Shown: positions 7,339 to 15,572 of the stretch, piece after piece
Numbering within the stretch: position 1 is the first letter of the stretch
Layout: every line of letters starts with the position of its first letter
DNA from: Deltaproteobacteria bacterium
Lineage (GTDB): Bacteria > Desulfobacterota > Desulfobacteria > Desulfobacterales > JAFDCJ01
Assembly: GCA_019312835.1 (NCBI GenBank)
Contig: JAFDCJ010000299.1
Span: 1 to 40,585, forward strand
Direction: 5' to 3'
DNA: 40,585 nt
Notes under the pieces: model-generated
Database searches by the model: none
Told to the model about the DNA's origin: nothing
Seen by the model: only the letters and a program-made list of their open reading frames with translations
Made by a program: the position numbers and the translations under genes

Positions 7339-8406
7339 CTACTGGGCGGCTTTGACCCTGTCCAGGATTTTGCCTTCAATTTCTTCGAGCTTCGCCGGTA
7401 CCGGCGGATACCATTTGATATTGGCGATATCCGCAAGGGGGAAGCAGCGCTGAAAATTGCTCTTTATTTCAGCATCCAGGAACTGAATCGCCCCCCTGGA
7501 AGCCGTCCCGTACTTTTCAGCATTGGTAAAAACGGCTGCATTTTCGGCTTTCAGCATGAAATTAATCCATTTATAAGCAGCTTCCACGTTTTTAGCCTTC
7601 GCCGGAATGGCAAAGGTATCAATCCAGCCCAGCGCACCGCTGCGCGGGGCCACAAAGTCGATGTTGGGATTTTCAGCATGCAGTTTCCAGCCGCCGTTAT
7701 CCCAGGCCATGGCCACATGTACTTCGCCCGAACGCATCGACTGCAAAAGAGCGTCGCCGTTGGTCCAGTAATTTTTTACAAAAGGCTTGCCGTCGATCAT
7801 GGCCTGCCCGACTTTTTCCATGAGGGCCTCGTAAGCAACGGCATCACCATACTTGGCGAAAGGATTCTCCCCCATGGCAAATGCCAGCGCAATCAGCGTC
7901 GGTCTTTTGAGGCGATAGCTGATACGGCCTTTATACATGGCATTCAAGATGTCGGAGTAATCGTTGGCTTTGGGCGCAAACTTTTTATTGACCACCAAAC
8001 CGGAAGTCCCCCAGCAAAAAGGCACTGCATGGGGCTGCCCGCCGACCATGGTACTCATTTCTACAGACTTCACCATGCTCTCGATCAGTTGATCGGTATT
8101 GACCTTGGAGAGATCGATGGGCTGGTAAAGTTTATACTTCTCCTGGACGGAGGCGATGCGGTCCTGGCTGGGCTGGGCCAGATCGAACCCGGCACCGCGG
8201 GTGGCCCGCAGTTTGGCAATCATCTCCTCGTTGTTGGAATAGGTGACTTTGACGGTAATGCCGGTTTCTTTTTGAAATTTTTCGACCAGGTTCTGCGGCG
8301 CATAGCCTTTCCAGGTCAGCAGAGACAACTCTTCGGCCGCATACAGATTAACAGCAAAAACCATTACGGTGGCAATGATCAATGCAGCAACAATTACCTT
8401 TTTCAT
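7339..8406 (-). CDS. Periplasmic solute-binding protein, PotD/SBP_bac_8 family
   Basis: Exported ligand-binding subunit of the importer, 355 residues. Residues 1-23 form a signal peptide with a hydrophobic core (VIVAALIIATVMVFAV) and cleavage after LYA. The mature protein begins ELSLLTWKGYAP, the typical first strand of PotD-like proteins. Aromatic residues likely to cage a cation are spread through it (W33, WGTSG near 130, NYWTNGD near 212, AWDNGGW near 234), consistent with a positively charged amine. A strong ribosome binding site, AAGGAGG, lies 9 bases before the ATG. It is first in the operon, the usual position for high expression. Ligand assignment is inference from neighbours. Confidence 0.92.
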   Translation of the reverse strand: MKKVIVAALIIATVMVFAVNLYAAEELSLLTWKGYAPQNLVEKFQKETGITVKVTYSNNEEMIAKLRATRGAGFDLAQPSQDRIASVQEKYKLYQPIDLSKVNTDQLIESMVKSVEMSTMVGGQPHAVPFCWGTSGLVVNKKFAPKANDYSDILNAMYKGRISYRLKRPTLIALAFAMGENPFAKYGDAVAYEALMEKVGQAMIDGKPFVKNYWTNGDALLQSMRSGEVHVAMAWDNGGWKLHAENPNIDFVAPRSGALGWIDTFAIPAKAKNVEAAYKWINFMLKAENAAVFTNAEKYGTASRGAIQFLDAEIKSNFQRCFPLADIANIKWYPPVPAKLEEIEGKILDRVKAAQ

Positions 8407-8944
8407 GATGACTTCCCTCCTTTTATTAGGGTTGGATGGTAGAAAAATGCTAAATCGATTACCGGATTGAAGAAAACCATATGGAAATGCATGGCATGAG
8501 TCGCAAAGGGCTCAAAACAGCTTCACCAAAACAACTTTCATCCCAAATGTCAAATTAAAAATTGATTAGACCTTCGTCCCTTTGCAGGCACCTGTAATGA
8601 GACGGGTGGGAGCGGCTTTTGCTTGCATCCCGACCCGGCGGGGCCAGCCGCGATCTGAATAACATCGTAAGGGCAAATCGCGGCTCGAAAGCCGCTCCCA
8701 CCATGTCATCGACTTTATGTTTTTGGTGCTGCTTGCCGCCGCACCATGACGAATCGCATTAAAATGGATCGGCTCATGGTCAACAACTGAAAGCAGATGT
8801 CAATACACCATGCGGACATCAGATATGTCCAGTCCGATCCAACTTTTTTTCTGAAATACCACTTTGCGCTTTGAGCCTTTAGCTTCGAGCTTTTATATTT
8901 CTTGTCGTGGCTAACATTTTTATGATAGAAGCGTTGGCCAAACG
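8407..8944. other. 538-base divergent gap with a REPIN-like element
   Basis: This gap separates the importer operon (leftward) from the HAD gene (rightward), so promoters for both should lie here, but I could not assign a confident -35/-10 pair. Its middle is a large REP doublet (8605-8702). Near 8863-8895 is a stretch of related words (TTTGAGCCTTTAGCTTCGAG) resembling one arm of the word-type repeats seen elsewhere. Confidence 0.5.
8605..8702. repeat. REPIN-like doublet of inverted REP sequences
   Basis: GGTGGGAGCGGCTTT (8605-8619) is perfectly complementary to AAAGCCGCTCCCACC (8688-8702), with an inner pair CCGCGAT (8648-8654) and ATCGCGG (8677-8683). The GTGGGAGCGGC head and CCGCGAT tail are the hallmark of REP sequences known from Pseudomonas and other proteobacteria; two in inverted orientation make a REPIN, usually mobilised by a RAYT transposase. 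No RAYT gene is in the window. Confidence 0.75.
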
Positions 8945-9625
8945 ATGAAGACAACCACGATCATATGGGATTTTGACGGCACCCTGCTGCCCCTTTCTCC
9001 CTATGACAGCGAGCAGACCATGTTGCTGCACAAACTGGACGAGATCACGCCAAGGCCGTCCCTTCCGGTGCGTGCCGTCGCGCGGTTAATGATCGCCGCC
9101 GACCGCCGCCAAATGCTGCGCAAGACATTCAAGCGTTTTTACATCCGATTGATGCGGGGCACACCGGCGGCTGTCATGGATCAAATCGGCCGGCGACTAT
9201 CCGATAGAATCCCGAACCAGGACCGTCAGACGATCATGCGCCTCCGGGCTTTAAACTACCGCATGGTGGTTTTAAGCTGCGGCACCGCCGATCTGAGCGA
9301 ACGCACCCTGGCCTGCGCGGGTCTGGGGGGATGTTTTGAGAGCATCGCCGGCAACCGGTTCAAGGTCAGCCGGGGTCTCATCAACGGGATGACATTGCAC
9401 GTGCCCAACCCGGAGGACAAGGTAAAATGGCTGAAACGCAGGGGGGTTTCCGCCGCTGAGGCCGTCGCGGTCGGTGATGGCTATACGGACATTCCGCTGC
9501 TGGATTGGGCTAAGATTGCGGTGCTGATGGATAGAACCGGCCAAAAGAAAACGAAGTATCAACATAAAAATTATCGCTTTATCTCTTCTACTTCGGAAAT
9601 TTTGGATGTGCTTGGAATAGGATAG
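8945..9625 (+). CDS. HAD-superfamily phosphatase, phosphoserine phosphatase-like (subfamily IB)
   Basis: Predicted cytoplasmic phosphomonoesterase of 226 residues. Catalytic aspartates D9 and D11 lie in WDFDGTLL, the motif II serine is S111 (VVLSCGTA), the motif III lysine is K159 or K161, and the magnesium-binding motif IV is GDGYTD at 177-182. All four HAD motifs are intact, so activity is likely. The cap insertion is between motifs I and II as in SerB, but substrate is unknown and identity with SerB is not claimed. The ribosome binding site is weak. The stop codon overlaps the left arm of an inverted repeat that separates this gene from a second HAD gene. Confidence 0.85.
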   Translation: MKTTTIIWDFDGTLLPLSPYDSEQTMLLHKLDEITPRPSLPVRAVARLMIAADRRQMLRKTFKRFYIRLMRGTPAAVMDQIGRRLSDRIPNQDRQTIMRLRALNYRMVVLSCGTADLSERTLACAGLGGCFESIAGNRFKVSRGLINGMTLHVPNPEDKVKWLKRRGVSAAEAVAVGDGYTDIPLLDWAKIAVLMDRTGQKKTKYQHKNYRFISSTSEILDVLGIG

Positions 9626-9714
9626 TGTTTAGTATTTCGTGTTTGGTGTTTGGTATGGTTTTCGGATAACTCAGATGTTTCAAACTAAACACCAAAAACC
9701 AAACACTAAACACT
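9624..9714. repeat. Word-type inverted repeat (AAACACCAAA) between two HAD genes
   Basis: AGTGTTTAG (9624-9632) pairs with CTAAACACT (9706-9714), and TTTGGTGTTTGGT (9642-9654) pairs with ACCAAAAACCAAA with one mismatch. The left arm starts inside the stop codon of the upstream gene. Arms consist of imperfect tandem copies of TTTGGTG or TTTAGTG words. No thymine run follows, so it is not a classical terminator. Confidence 0.65.
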
Positions 9715-9768
9715 AGCTGTTGAAGCCTAATTTGATATCGATATGCCCCAAAGATTGGGAAAGAAATT

Positions 9769-10761
9769 ATGACACCCAAAAACCTCATCATATTCGACAT
9801 GGACGGCGTCATCATCGATGTTTCCGGCTCCTACCGGGATGTTGTTCGCCAGGCCACCAAACTATTCTTCCAACCCGCCCGTTCATGGGAAAAATTGCCG
9901 CAACCGCTGTTTGAGCTTTCCGACCTGGCGGTGGTCAAACAAAGCGGCGGGCTGAACAACGACTGGGATCTGACCTGTGCCGTCATCAATCTGCTGTATT
10001 CAATGACCGACCGGCCCGCTGTCTACAAAAGCCGGAAACCCTGGCAACGGTGGCAGGAAACCTTAAAGCAATGCGATATCAGCGGGATGGCAAAATTCTT
10101 AACTGCAGAGGATCAACCGTTGGCCACCTTATTACAACACAAAGGCAAGCATGAGGATGATTTCATTGCGGGATTATATACCGGTGATGTGGGCAGCGGC
10201 AACATCATCAAACAGATCTTTCAGGAACTCTCCCTGGGACAGGAGCTGTTTGCATCAACCTACAATTTGAAACCGAAGCTGTATCGCGGCGATGGCTATA
10301 TACTCAGAGAAAAGGTCCTTATCGATCCGACGGATCTGGCGGCTCTCGGGCGGGATAATATGCTCGCCATTGCCACGGGCCGTCCGCGAGCCGAGGCGGA
10401 ATATCCGTTGCAACATTTCGATATTAAAAAGTATTTTAATTTTATTTATACCCTCGATGATTGTCTGGAGGCGGAAGCAAAAATTCTGGCCGCCCAAGGC
10501 GAAACCGTATCTCTCAGCAAACCCAATCCCTTTATGCTCGATGCCATTGCCGGCGTTGCAAAGGAAAAATTCAGGCATTATTTTTACGTCGGCGACATGC
10601 CCGATGATATGCTCGCAGCGGCCAACTCACGGTTCGGATTCAAAAGCATCGGCCTAACCGTCTCGGCGCCGGACAAATCAGCGTTGGAAAACGAGCTTAA
10701 GCGGGCAGGCGCGGATTTTCTGGCCGGGAGTTTTGATGCCTTAAAGGCAATTATCCTTTGA
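9769..10761 (+). CDS. HAD-superfamily hydrolase, subfamily IA
   Basis: Predicted cytoplasmic phosphatase of 330 residues, longer than the roughly 220 typical for phosphoglycolate phosphatase. Nucleophile D10 and acid D12 are in FDMDGVIID; motif II is T203 in IATGRP; motif III lysine is K251 (SKPNP); motif IV is VGDMPDD at 274-280. The insertion between residues 30 and 185 is a large cap that should define substrate. It resembles a clade once named histidinol-phosphatase-like HAD proteins, which are found in archaea and cyanobacteria; this is family recall, not a search. GGGAAAG precedes the ATG by five bases. It is probably co-transcribed with the upstream HAD gene across the inverted repeat. 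Confidence 0.85.
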   Translation: MTPKNLIIFDMDGVIIDVSGSYRDVVRQATKLFFQPARSWEKLPQPLFELSDLAVVKQSGGLNNDWDLTCAVINLLYSMTDRPAVYKSRKPWQRWQETLKQCDISGMAKFLTAEDQPLATLLQHKGKHEDDFIAGLYTGDVGSGNIIKQIFQELSLGQELFASTYNLKPKLYRGDGYILREKVLIDPTDLAALGRDNMLAIATGRPRAEAEYPLQHFDIKKYFNFIYTLDDCLEAEAKILAAQGETVSLSKPNPFMLDAIAGVAKEKFRHYFYVGDMPDDMLAAANSRFGFKSIGLTVSAPDKSALENELKRAGADFLAGSFDALKAIIL

Positions 10762-10837
10762 CAGGCATCGAATCTGTCTTAATCTTTAGCCATGAGAATT
10801 TGCAGTTGATCTGTGATATTGGAATGAGGGTATCAAG

Positions 10838-11164
10838 ATGAAAGCGATTTCGGAACTAAGAAACGGCGAGCGTTTCTATTTGGAAACGCATGTTTCGGTT
10901 GAGGATAATCGTACCGGATATCGTTATGACGGCACCATGTTCAATTACAGTAACAGCGGGATGTATCTGGAATCCGACTACGCTCCACGCCCCGGCAGAA
11001 AAATACGTATAAATGTCAATAGATTATCAAACTTTTCGTCTCCCCGAAACTACTTTGCCGAAGTTAGATGGCGCCAGCCCCTGACCCGAAATTTGTCTCC
11101 CTGGGCATACGGGATTGGTGTAAAACACCTCCAAGTTGCAGGCCCAACGCCCCAAAAAAAATGA
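10838..11164 (+). CDS. PilZ domain protein
   Basis: Single-domain protein of 108 residues, the usual size of stand-alone PilZ proteins that bind cyclic di-GMP. The two binding motifs are visible: RNGER at residues 8-12 fits RxxxR, and NYSNSG at about 37-42 fits [DN]xSxxG. The remaining beta-barrel strands follow (YLESD, KIRINVN, FAEVRWRQ, YGIGVKHL). A GAGGG ribosome binding site precedes the ATG by seven bases. It lies 76 bases after the HAD gene. Its target process cannot be read from context, since no motility or polysaccharide genes are near. Confidence 0.85.
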   Translation: MKAISELRNGERFYLETHVSVEDNRTGYRYDGTMFNYSNSGMYLESDYAPRPGRKIRINVNRLSNFSSPRNYFAEVRWRQPLTRNLSPWAYGIGVKHLQVAGPTPQKK

Positions 11165-11232
11165 TTCACCCCAAAATTATGATTTTAGTTTAATTTCGGG
11201 GGTTCACCATTTAGGGTGATAGCTTCGTCAAT
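11165..11232. terminator. Possible bidirectional terminator between convergent genes
   Basis: Between the PilZ stop and the convergent fusion gene are an imperfect pairing of CACCCCAAAATT with AATTTCGGGGG and a short TCACC/GGTGA stem near 11205-11220. Both are weak and AT-flanked. The position suits a shared terminator but the structure is only suggestive. Confidence 0.3.
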
Positions 11233-14200
11233 TTAAACCTGCAAACAATCTTCTTGAAGAATCTTATCCAGCGCAATGACGACCTCATCTGCATTTTTTT
11301 CCGAAAATACGATCGGCGGCTTCATTTTGAGGACATTTTCCAGCGGTCCGTCGGTGCTGATCAGAATGCCGTGGTCGCGCATCCGATTTATAATATAATC
11401 AGCATGTTCGGTGGCCGGTTCCAGGGTGCTGCGGTCCACAACCAGCTCGATACCGACATAAAGGCCCAGGCCGCGAACATCACCGATTAGCGGGTATTTA
11501 TCCATCAGCCCCTTCAAACCGCTCAGCAGCCGTTGGCCGGCCAAACGCGCATTTTCCTGGAGCCCCTCGTTTTCGATGACGTCCATCACCGCCATGCCGA
11601 TGGCACAGGAGACCGGATTCCCGCCAAAGGTGTTGAAGTATTCCATACCGTTGGCAAAGGCATCGGCGATTTCCGGGGTGGTGATAACAGCCGCCAGGGG
11701 ATGACCGTTGCCGATGGGCTTGCCCAGCGTCACGATGTCCGGTACGACGTTCTGGGTTTCAAAGGCCCACAGGTGGGTGCCCACGCGCCCGAACCCCACC
11801 TGTACCTCGTCGATGATGCACACCCCGCCGGCCGCCCGCACATGCTTGAAAGCTTCGGCGAGGTAATTGTCCGGCAACACAATCTGGCCCCCGCATCCCA
11901 GCATGCTCTCACAAATAAAGGCCGCCGGTCTGTTGTCCCCGGCTTGAGCCCTGTCAACGGCTTCACGGACATATTGGGCGTATCTTGTCCCCACGTCAGG
12001 CCCCGAACCTTTATGCGGCCCGCGATACCCATCCGGCATGACCACTTTGTGCACGCCGGGAGGCGTTCCGCGCCCCCCCGGGCCGTCATGCTTGTAAGGA
12101 CTGATATCGATCAGGGCCTGGGTGTTGCCGTGATAGGCGCCGTCAACGGTAACAATCTCTCGCTGCCCGGTATAGTTGCGCGCCATGCGCAGGGCAAGCT
12201 CATTGGCCTCGCTGCCGGTGCACACGAAATAGCATACACTCAAGGGGTCCGGAAACTTGGACAACAGCCGCTGCGCATACGCGATGATGTAATCATGCAG
12301 ATAACGGGTGTTGGTGTTGAGCACCGGCATCTGAAGCTGCCCGGCCGCAACCACCCGGGGATGGCAATGGCCCACGTGGCACACGTTGTTGACCCCGTCC
12401 AGATAGGCCTGTCCTTCTTCGGTATAAAGGTACTGCCCCCTGCCCCGCACGATCTTCAACGGCCTGTGGTAAGCGATGCTGAGGTTGCGGCCCAGTTTTT
12501 GCCGCCGCAGGGCCAGGATCTCATCCCGGCTGCGTCCCTCGGCCGGAAAGCACGCTGGCGGGATACCGAGGATAATATTGGGATCCGGCGAAATATCAAG
12601 CCACATGGCACGCTGACTCGGCCGGGCCGCCCCGGGGAAATTGCCCTGCTCACCCAGCATGTCGGTGATAAGTTGAAAATGGAGATGGGGCGGCCAGCCC
12701 CCATTCACGTCCGCGTCACCGACCCGGGCAATGGGCTGACCCTTCGCAACCTGCATGCCGACTTGCAGCCCGTCCAATGAATCCGGACGCAGATGCCCGT
12801 ATAGGGTGTAAAATTTCTGCCCGTCATCGGTTTGATGTTCAATAATGATGGTCGGTCCGTAATCAAGCGGTGCACGGTTATTATTGAAGCTGTGCACCCG
12901 GCCTTTGAGCGGCGCATAAACACGGCTTGAGGGTGGCAGGTAAAGATCAAGTCCCAGATGAACCGTCCGGGTCTCCGGCATTTCTTCGGTCTGAACCTCA
13001 AAATGCCTCGCCGTATATATCAGCCGGGCTTCATTGTAGCGTCCGATCCCAACCTTGGCCTCAGCGGCCTGGATTTGCCCAAACAATGTTTTCGTAACTG
13101 CTTCCGTATCCGCGCCGGCCCCGTCGCCCCCCAGCAACAGGCTGCCCACACTCAGGTCGAACACCAGCGGGGGGGGATCTTCCAGGCGCCCGTCGATCAG
13201 GGATGCACATTGGGAGGCATGGGATTGCAGCCACTTGACGATCCCCGGTGTTTGAGGGACCGGTGGCAGACCGCAGGCATTTCGAAAGGTGTAATGGGCC
13301 AGCCGCGGATGGATATTCGCCAGTTTATGCAGCAGGCCCCAGGCCGGCTGCTCAGATATGCGCAGGTAAGCGTTATCCGGCTCCTGCCGCGACTGATTGG
13401 CGGCGTGACAGACACTCATGCAAAGACGCATGCAGATCAGGTCAAATAAAACCATCAGCTCCTGCTCGGTCAGCGGGAAAGACTGATGGTAACCCCCGAT
13501 GACATTGCCGGCAACCGTCAGGGGGTCGGCCTTGCCCAGCATGGCGTAGGCACAGGCAATGGCGACTTCACAGACGATGCGGGTGTAAACCATATCACCA
13601 AAATCAATGACCCCGGTAACGGTGTTGCCCCGGTTGCCATGGGGTTCGACCAGCACATTGTAGTCATTGGCATCATTGTGAATGACACCGGACCGAAGGT
13701 CCGCCATTTGCGGTTCGGTGTTGGCCTGGAAACGCTTTAAAAGCGCTTTGACAAGCCGGCGGTCCTCAGGTATATGGATATACTGCTGGTAGCCTGTAAT
13801 AATCTGCCCGGCGTTCTGCAGATCCCAGTGAAAATCACGGTGGGTGGCGGGATGATCGAAATCCTGCAGCGCTTGATCGATGGTGCCGAAAAACCGTCCC
13901 AGGCTCGCCAGCAGATCGACATCATGAGGCTTGACAAGGGCCAGCGGCTTTCCGGGCAAATAGGTCAACAGCCGCACAAAATGGGAGGTCCCTTCAGAAC
14001 ACTTGACCGTCGCAATTTGCTCATCTCTGGTGGTAGGGACTAAATCGGGGACAACCGCTGCGTTACCGGCAAACAGATTACGTTTGCCGGCAATATGCAC
14101 CATGGCCTGATTCTGGAAATCAAGCACCTCCCGGCCCTCGGTGGAATTGGCCAGCTTGAGGACATAGGCCTTGCCGTCTGAAGCCGTCAAATGAAAATTC

Positions 14201-14316
14201 TGGTCCCGCTCACTGGGCAACTGCCTGGAAGAAGCCTCGAGACCGAATAACTCCAGGGCAAGCCGGATTGCGTCCTGTTCGTTGAATCGGGGTGCATGTT
14301 GAACGATCGATGACAT
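11233..14316 (-). CDS. Three-domain fusion: APH-type kinase, M23 peptidase, class III aminotransferase-fold PLP enzyme
   Basis: A 1027-residue protein. Residues 1 to about 350 are an APH/hydroxylysine-kinase-like domain with catalytic loop HNDANDYN (H213, D215, N220) and metal motif DFGD (238-241). Residues 450-555 form an M23 (LytM-like) domain with zinc ligands H453 and D457 (HLGLD), H508 and HLHF (H544, H546). Residues 595-1027 are a class III PLP fold with GSEANE near 701, D836 in DEVQ and the PLP lysine K866 (TLGKPIGNG). In animals the kinase and PLP modules are separate proteins acting on hydroxylysine or phosphoethanolamine, where the PLP enzyme is a phospho-lyase releasing ammonia, phosphate and an aldehyde. 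Bacterial fusions of these modules are known. No signal peptide is visible, so the M23 domain may be structural. The substrate here is unknown. Confidence 0.9.
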   Translation of the reverse strand: MSSIVQHAPRFNEQDAIRLALELFGLEASSRQLPSERDQNFHLTASDGKAYVLKLANSTEGREVLDFQNQAMVHIAGKRNLFAGNAAVVPDLVPTTRDEQIATVKCSEGTSHFVRLLTYLPGKPLALVKPHDVDLLASLGRFFGTIDQALQDFDHPATHRDFHWDLQNAGQIITGYQQYIHIPEDRRLVKALLKRFQANTEPQMADLRSGVIHNDANDYNVLVEPHGNRGNTVTGVIDFGDMVYTRIVCEVAIACAYAMLGKADPLTVAGNVIGGYHQSFPLTEQELMVLFDLICMRLCMSVCHAANQSRQEPDNAYLRISEQPAWGLLHKLANIHPRLAHYTFRNACGLPPVPQTPGIVKWLQSHASQCASLIDGRLEDPPPLVFDLSVGSLLLGGDGAGADTEAVTKTLFGQIQAAEAKVGIGRYNEARLIYTARHFEVQTEEMPETRTVHLGLDLYLPPSSRVYAPLKGRVHSFNNNRAPLDYGPTIIIEHQTDDGQKFYTLYGHLRPDSLDGLQVGMQVAKGQPIARVGDADVNGGWPPHLHFQLITDMLGEQGNFPGAARPSQRAMWLDISPDPNIILGIPPACFPAEGRSRDEILALRRQKLGRNLSIAYHRPLKIVRGRGQYLYTEEGQAYLDGVNNVCHVGHCHPRVVAAGQLQMPVLNTNTRYLHDYIIAYAQRLLSKFPDPLSVCYFVCTGSEANELALRMARNYTGQREIVTVDGAYHGNTQALIDISPYKHDGPGGRGTPPGVHKVVMPDGYRGPHKGSGPDVGTRYAQYVREAVDRAQAGDNRPAAFICESMLGCGGQIVLPDNYLAEAFKHVRAAGGVCIIDEVQVGFGRVGTHLWAFETQNVVPDIVTLGKPIGNGHPLAAVITTPEIADAFANGMEYFNTFGGNPVSCAIGMAVMDVIENEGLQENARLAGQRLLSGLKGLMDKYPLIGDVRGLGLYVGIELVVDRSTLEPATEHADYIINRMRDHGILISTDGPLENVLKMKPPIVFSEKNADEVVIALDKILQEDCLQV

Positions 14317-14455
14317 AAAGCTGCATTTCCTCCCATGGCTTATAGCGTATCGGAAGCTATCTCAAATTCAATCAAAACACAACCGCAATAACCGCTTGGC
14401 GACATAACTACAACTGTATCTCCAAACCTTAAATATGAACCGATGGGGGGGTAAT

Positions 14456-15445
14456 ATGAAACGTTTCTTCCAAAAGACGCTTGTAATCGCCCTGCTTTTC
14501 ATTTGCACCCATGCGCCGACAGCCATGGCCGATGATCCGCTGCCGTCCTGGAACAGCGGCCCATCCAAAGATGCGATCGTACGATTCGTCAAGAGCGTGA
14601 GCGCCGAAGGCAGCGCCCAATTCGTAGCGCCATCTGCGCGCATTGCGGTCTTTGACAATGACGGCACGTTGTGGGCCGAACAGCCCATGTACTTCCAGCT
14701 GGCATTTGCGCTGGATCGCGTCAGGACGCTGGCACCCGAGCACCCGGAATGGAAAGACAGGCAACCCTTTAAAGCTGCGATCGAGGGGGATTTAAAGACT
14801 GTCATGGCCGGCGGCGAGCACGCCCTGCTCGAGCTTGTCATGGCCACCCACGCCGGTAACACCGTAGCAGAGTTTTCGCAAGCCGTTGAGAACTGGCTGG
14901 CCACTGCCCGACACCCGAAGACAGGTCGACCTTACACCGCTATGGTTTATCAGCCGATGCTCGAATTGCTTGACTACCTGCGCGCCAATGGGTTCAAAAA
15001 CTATATTGTATCCGGCGGTGGAATCGAATTCATGCGTGTCTTCACCGAGGATGTGTACGGCATACCCCCGGAACAGGTTGTCGGCAGCAGTATCAAAACA
15101 AAGTTCGAATTTCGCGATGGTAAGCCCGTGCTGGTGCGCTTGCCCGAAATCCATTTTATCGACGATAAGGCCGGCAAGCCCGTCGGTATCAATCAACACA
15201 TCGGCCGCCGCCCGATCGCCGCCTTCGGCAACTCCGATGGTGATCTGCGAATGCTTCAGTGGGTGGCTGCCGGCAGCGGTGCGCGCTTTTGTCTCTACGT
15301 TCACCACACCGATGCCGAGCGCGAATGGGCTTACGATCGCAATTCCAGCATCGGCGGGCTCGACAAGGGGCTTGACGAAGCCGGCAGAAACGGTTGGACG
15401 ATCGTTGATATGAAGCACGACTGGCGCCGCATCTTTCCCAAATAG
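14456..15445 (+). CDS. Exported HAD-family phosphatase
   Basis: Predicted periplasmic phosphomonoesterase of 329 residues. I chose the ATG at 14456, after a run of G residues at 14445-14451, over an in-frame ATG 21 bases upstream, because it places a clean signal peptide at the N-terminus (MKRFFQKTLVIALLFI, cleavage near APTAMA at 21-26). Catalytic D67 and D69 lie in VFDNDGTLW; the motif II serine is in YIVSGGG; motif IV is FGNSDGDL near residue 264. It is divergent from the fusion gene and followed after 127 bases by a secreted sulfatase, so the two may work together on phosphorylated or sulfated external compounds. The substrate is not known. Confidence 0.85.
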   Translation: MKRFFQKTLVIALLFICTHAPTAMADDPLPSWNSGPSKDAIVRFVKSVSAEGSAQFVAPSARIAVFDNDGTLWAEQPMYFQLAFALDRVRTLAPEHPEWKDRQPFKAAIEGDLKTVMAGGEHALLELVMATHAGNTVAEFSQAVENWLATARHPKTGRPYTAMVYQPMLELLDYLRANGFKNYIVSGGGIEFMRVFTEDVYGIPPEQVVGSSIKTKFEFRDGKPVLVRLPEIHFIDDKAGKPVGINQHIGRRPIAAFGNSDGDLRMLQWVAAGSGARFCLYVHHTDAEREWAYDRNSSIGGLDKGLDEAGRNGWTIVDMKHDWRRIFPK

Positions 15446-15572
15446 GCATATCCATGCATTGACAGGCCGTATTGACACGCTTAGTTTAAAGGTTATTGGA
15501 TCCACCGCGTCAAATAGGCCTGTTCAGCCAGCACCAAATTCCCAACCTAAACAGATGAAAGGAGGATTGACG

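Noticed and set aside
14435-14455. Longer N-terminus of the exported HAD protein
   Set aside because: The upstream ATG would place hydrophilic residues before the signal peptide and lacks a ribosome binding site; the downstream ATG is better placed.
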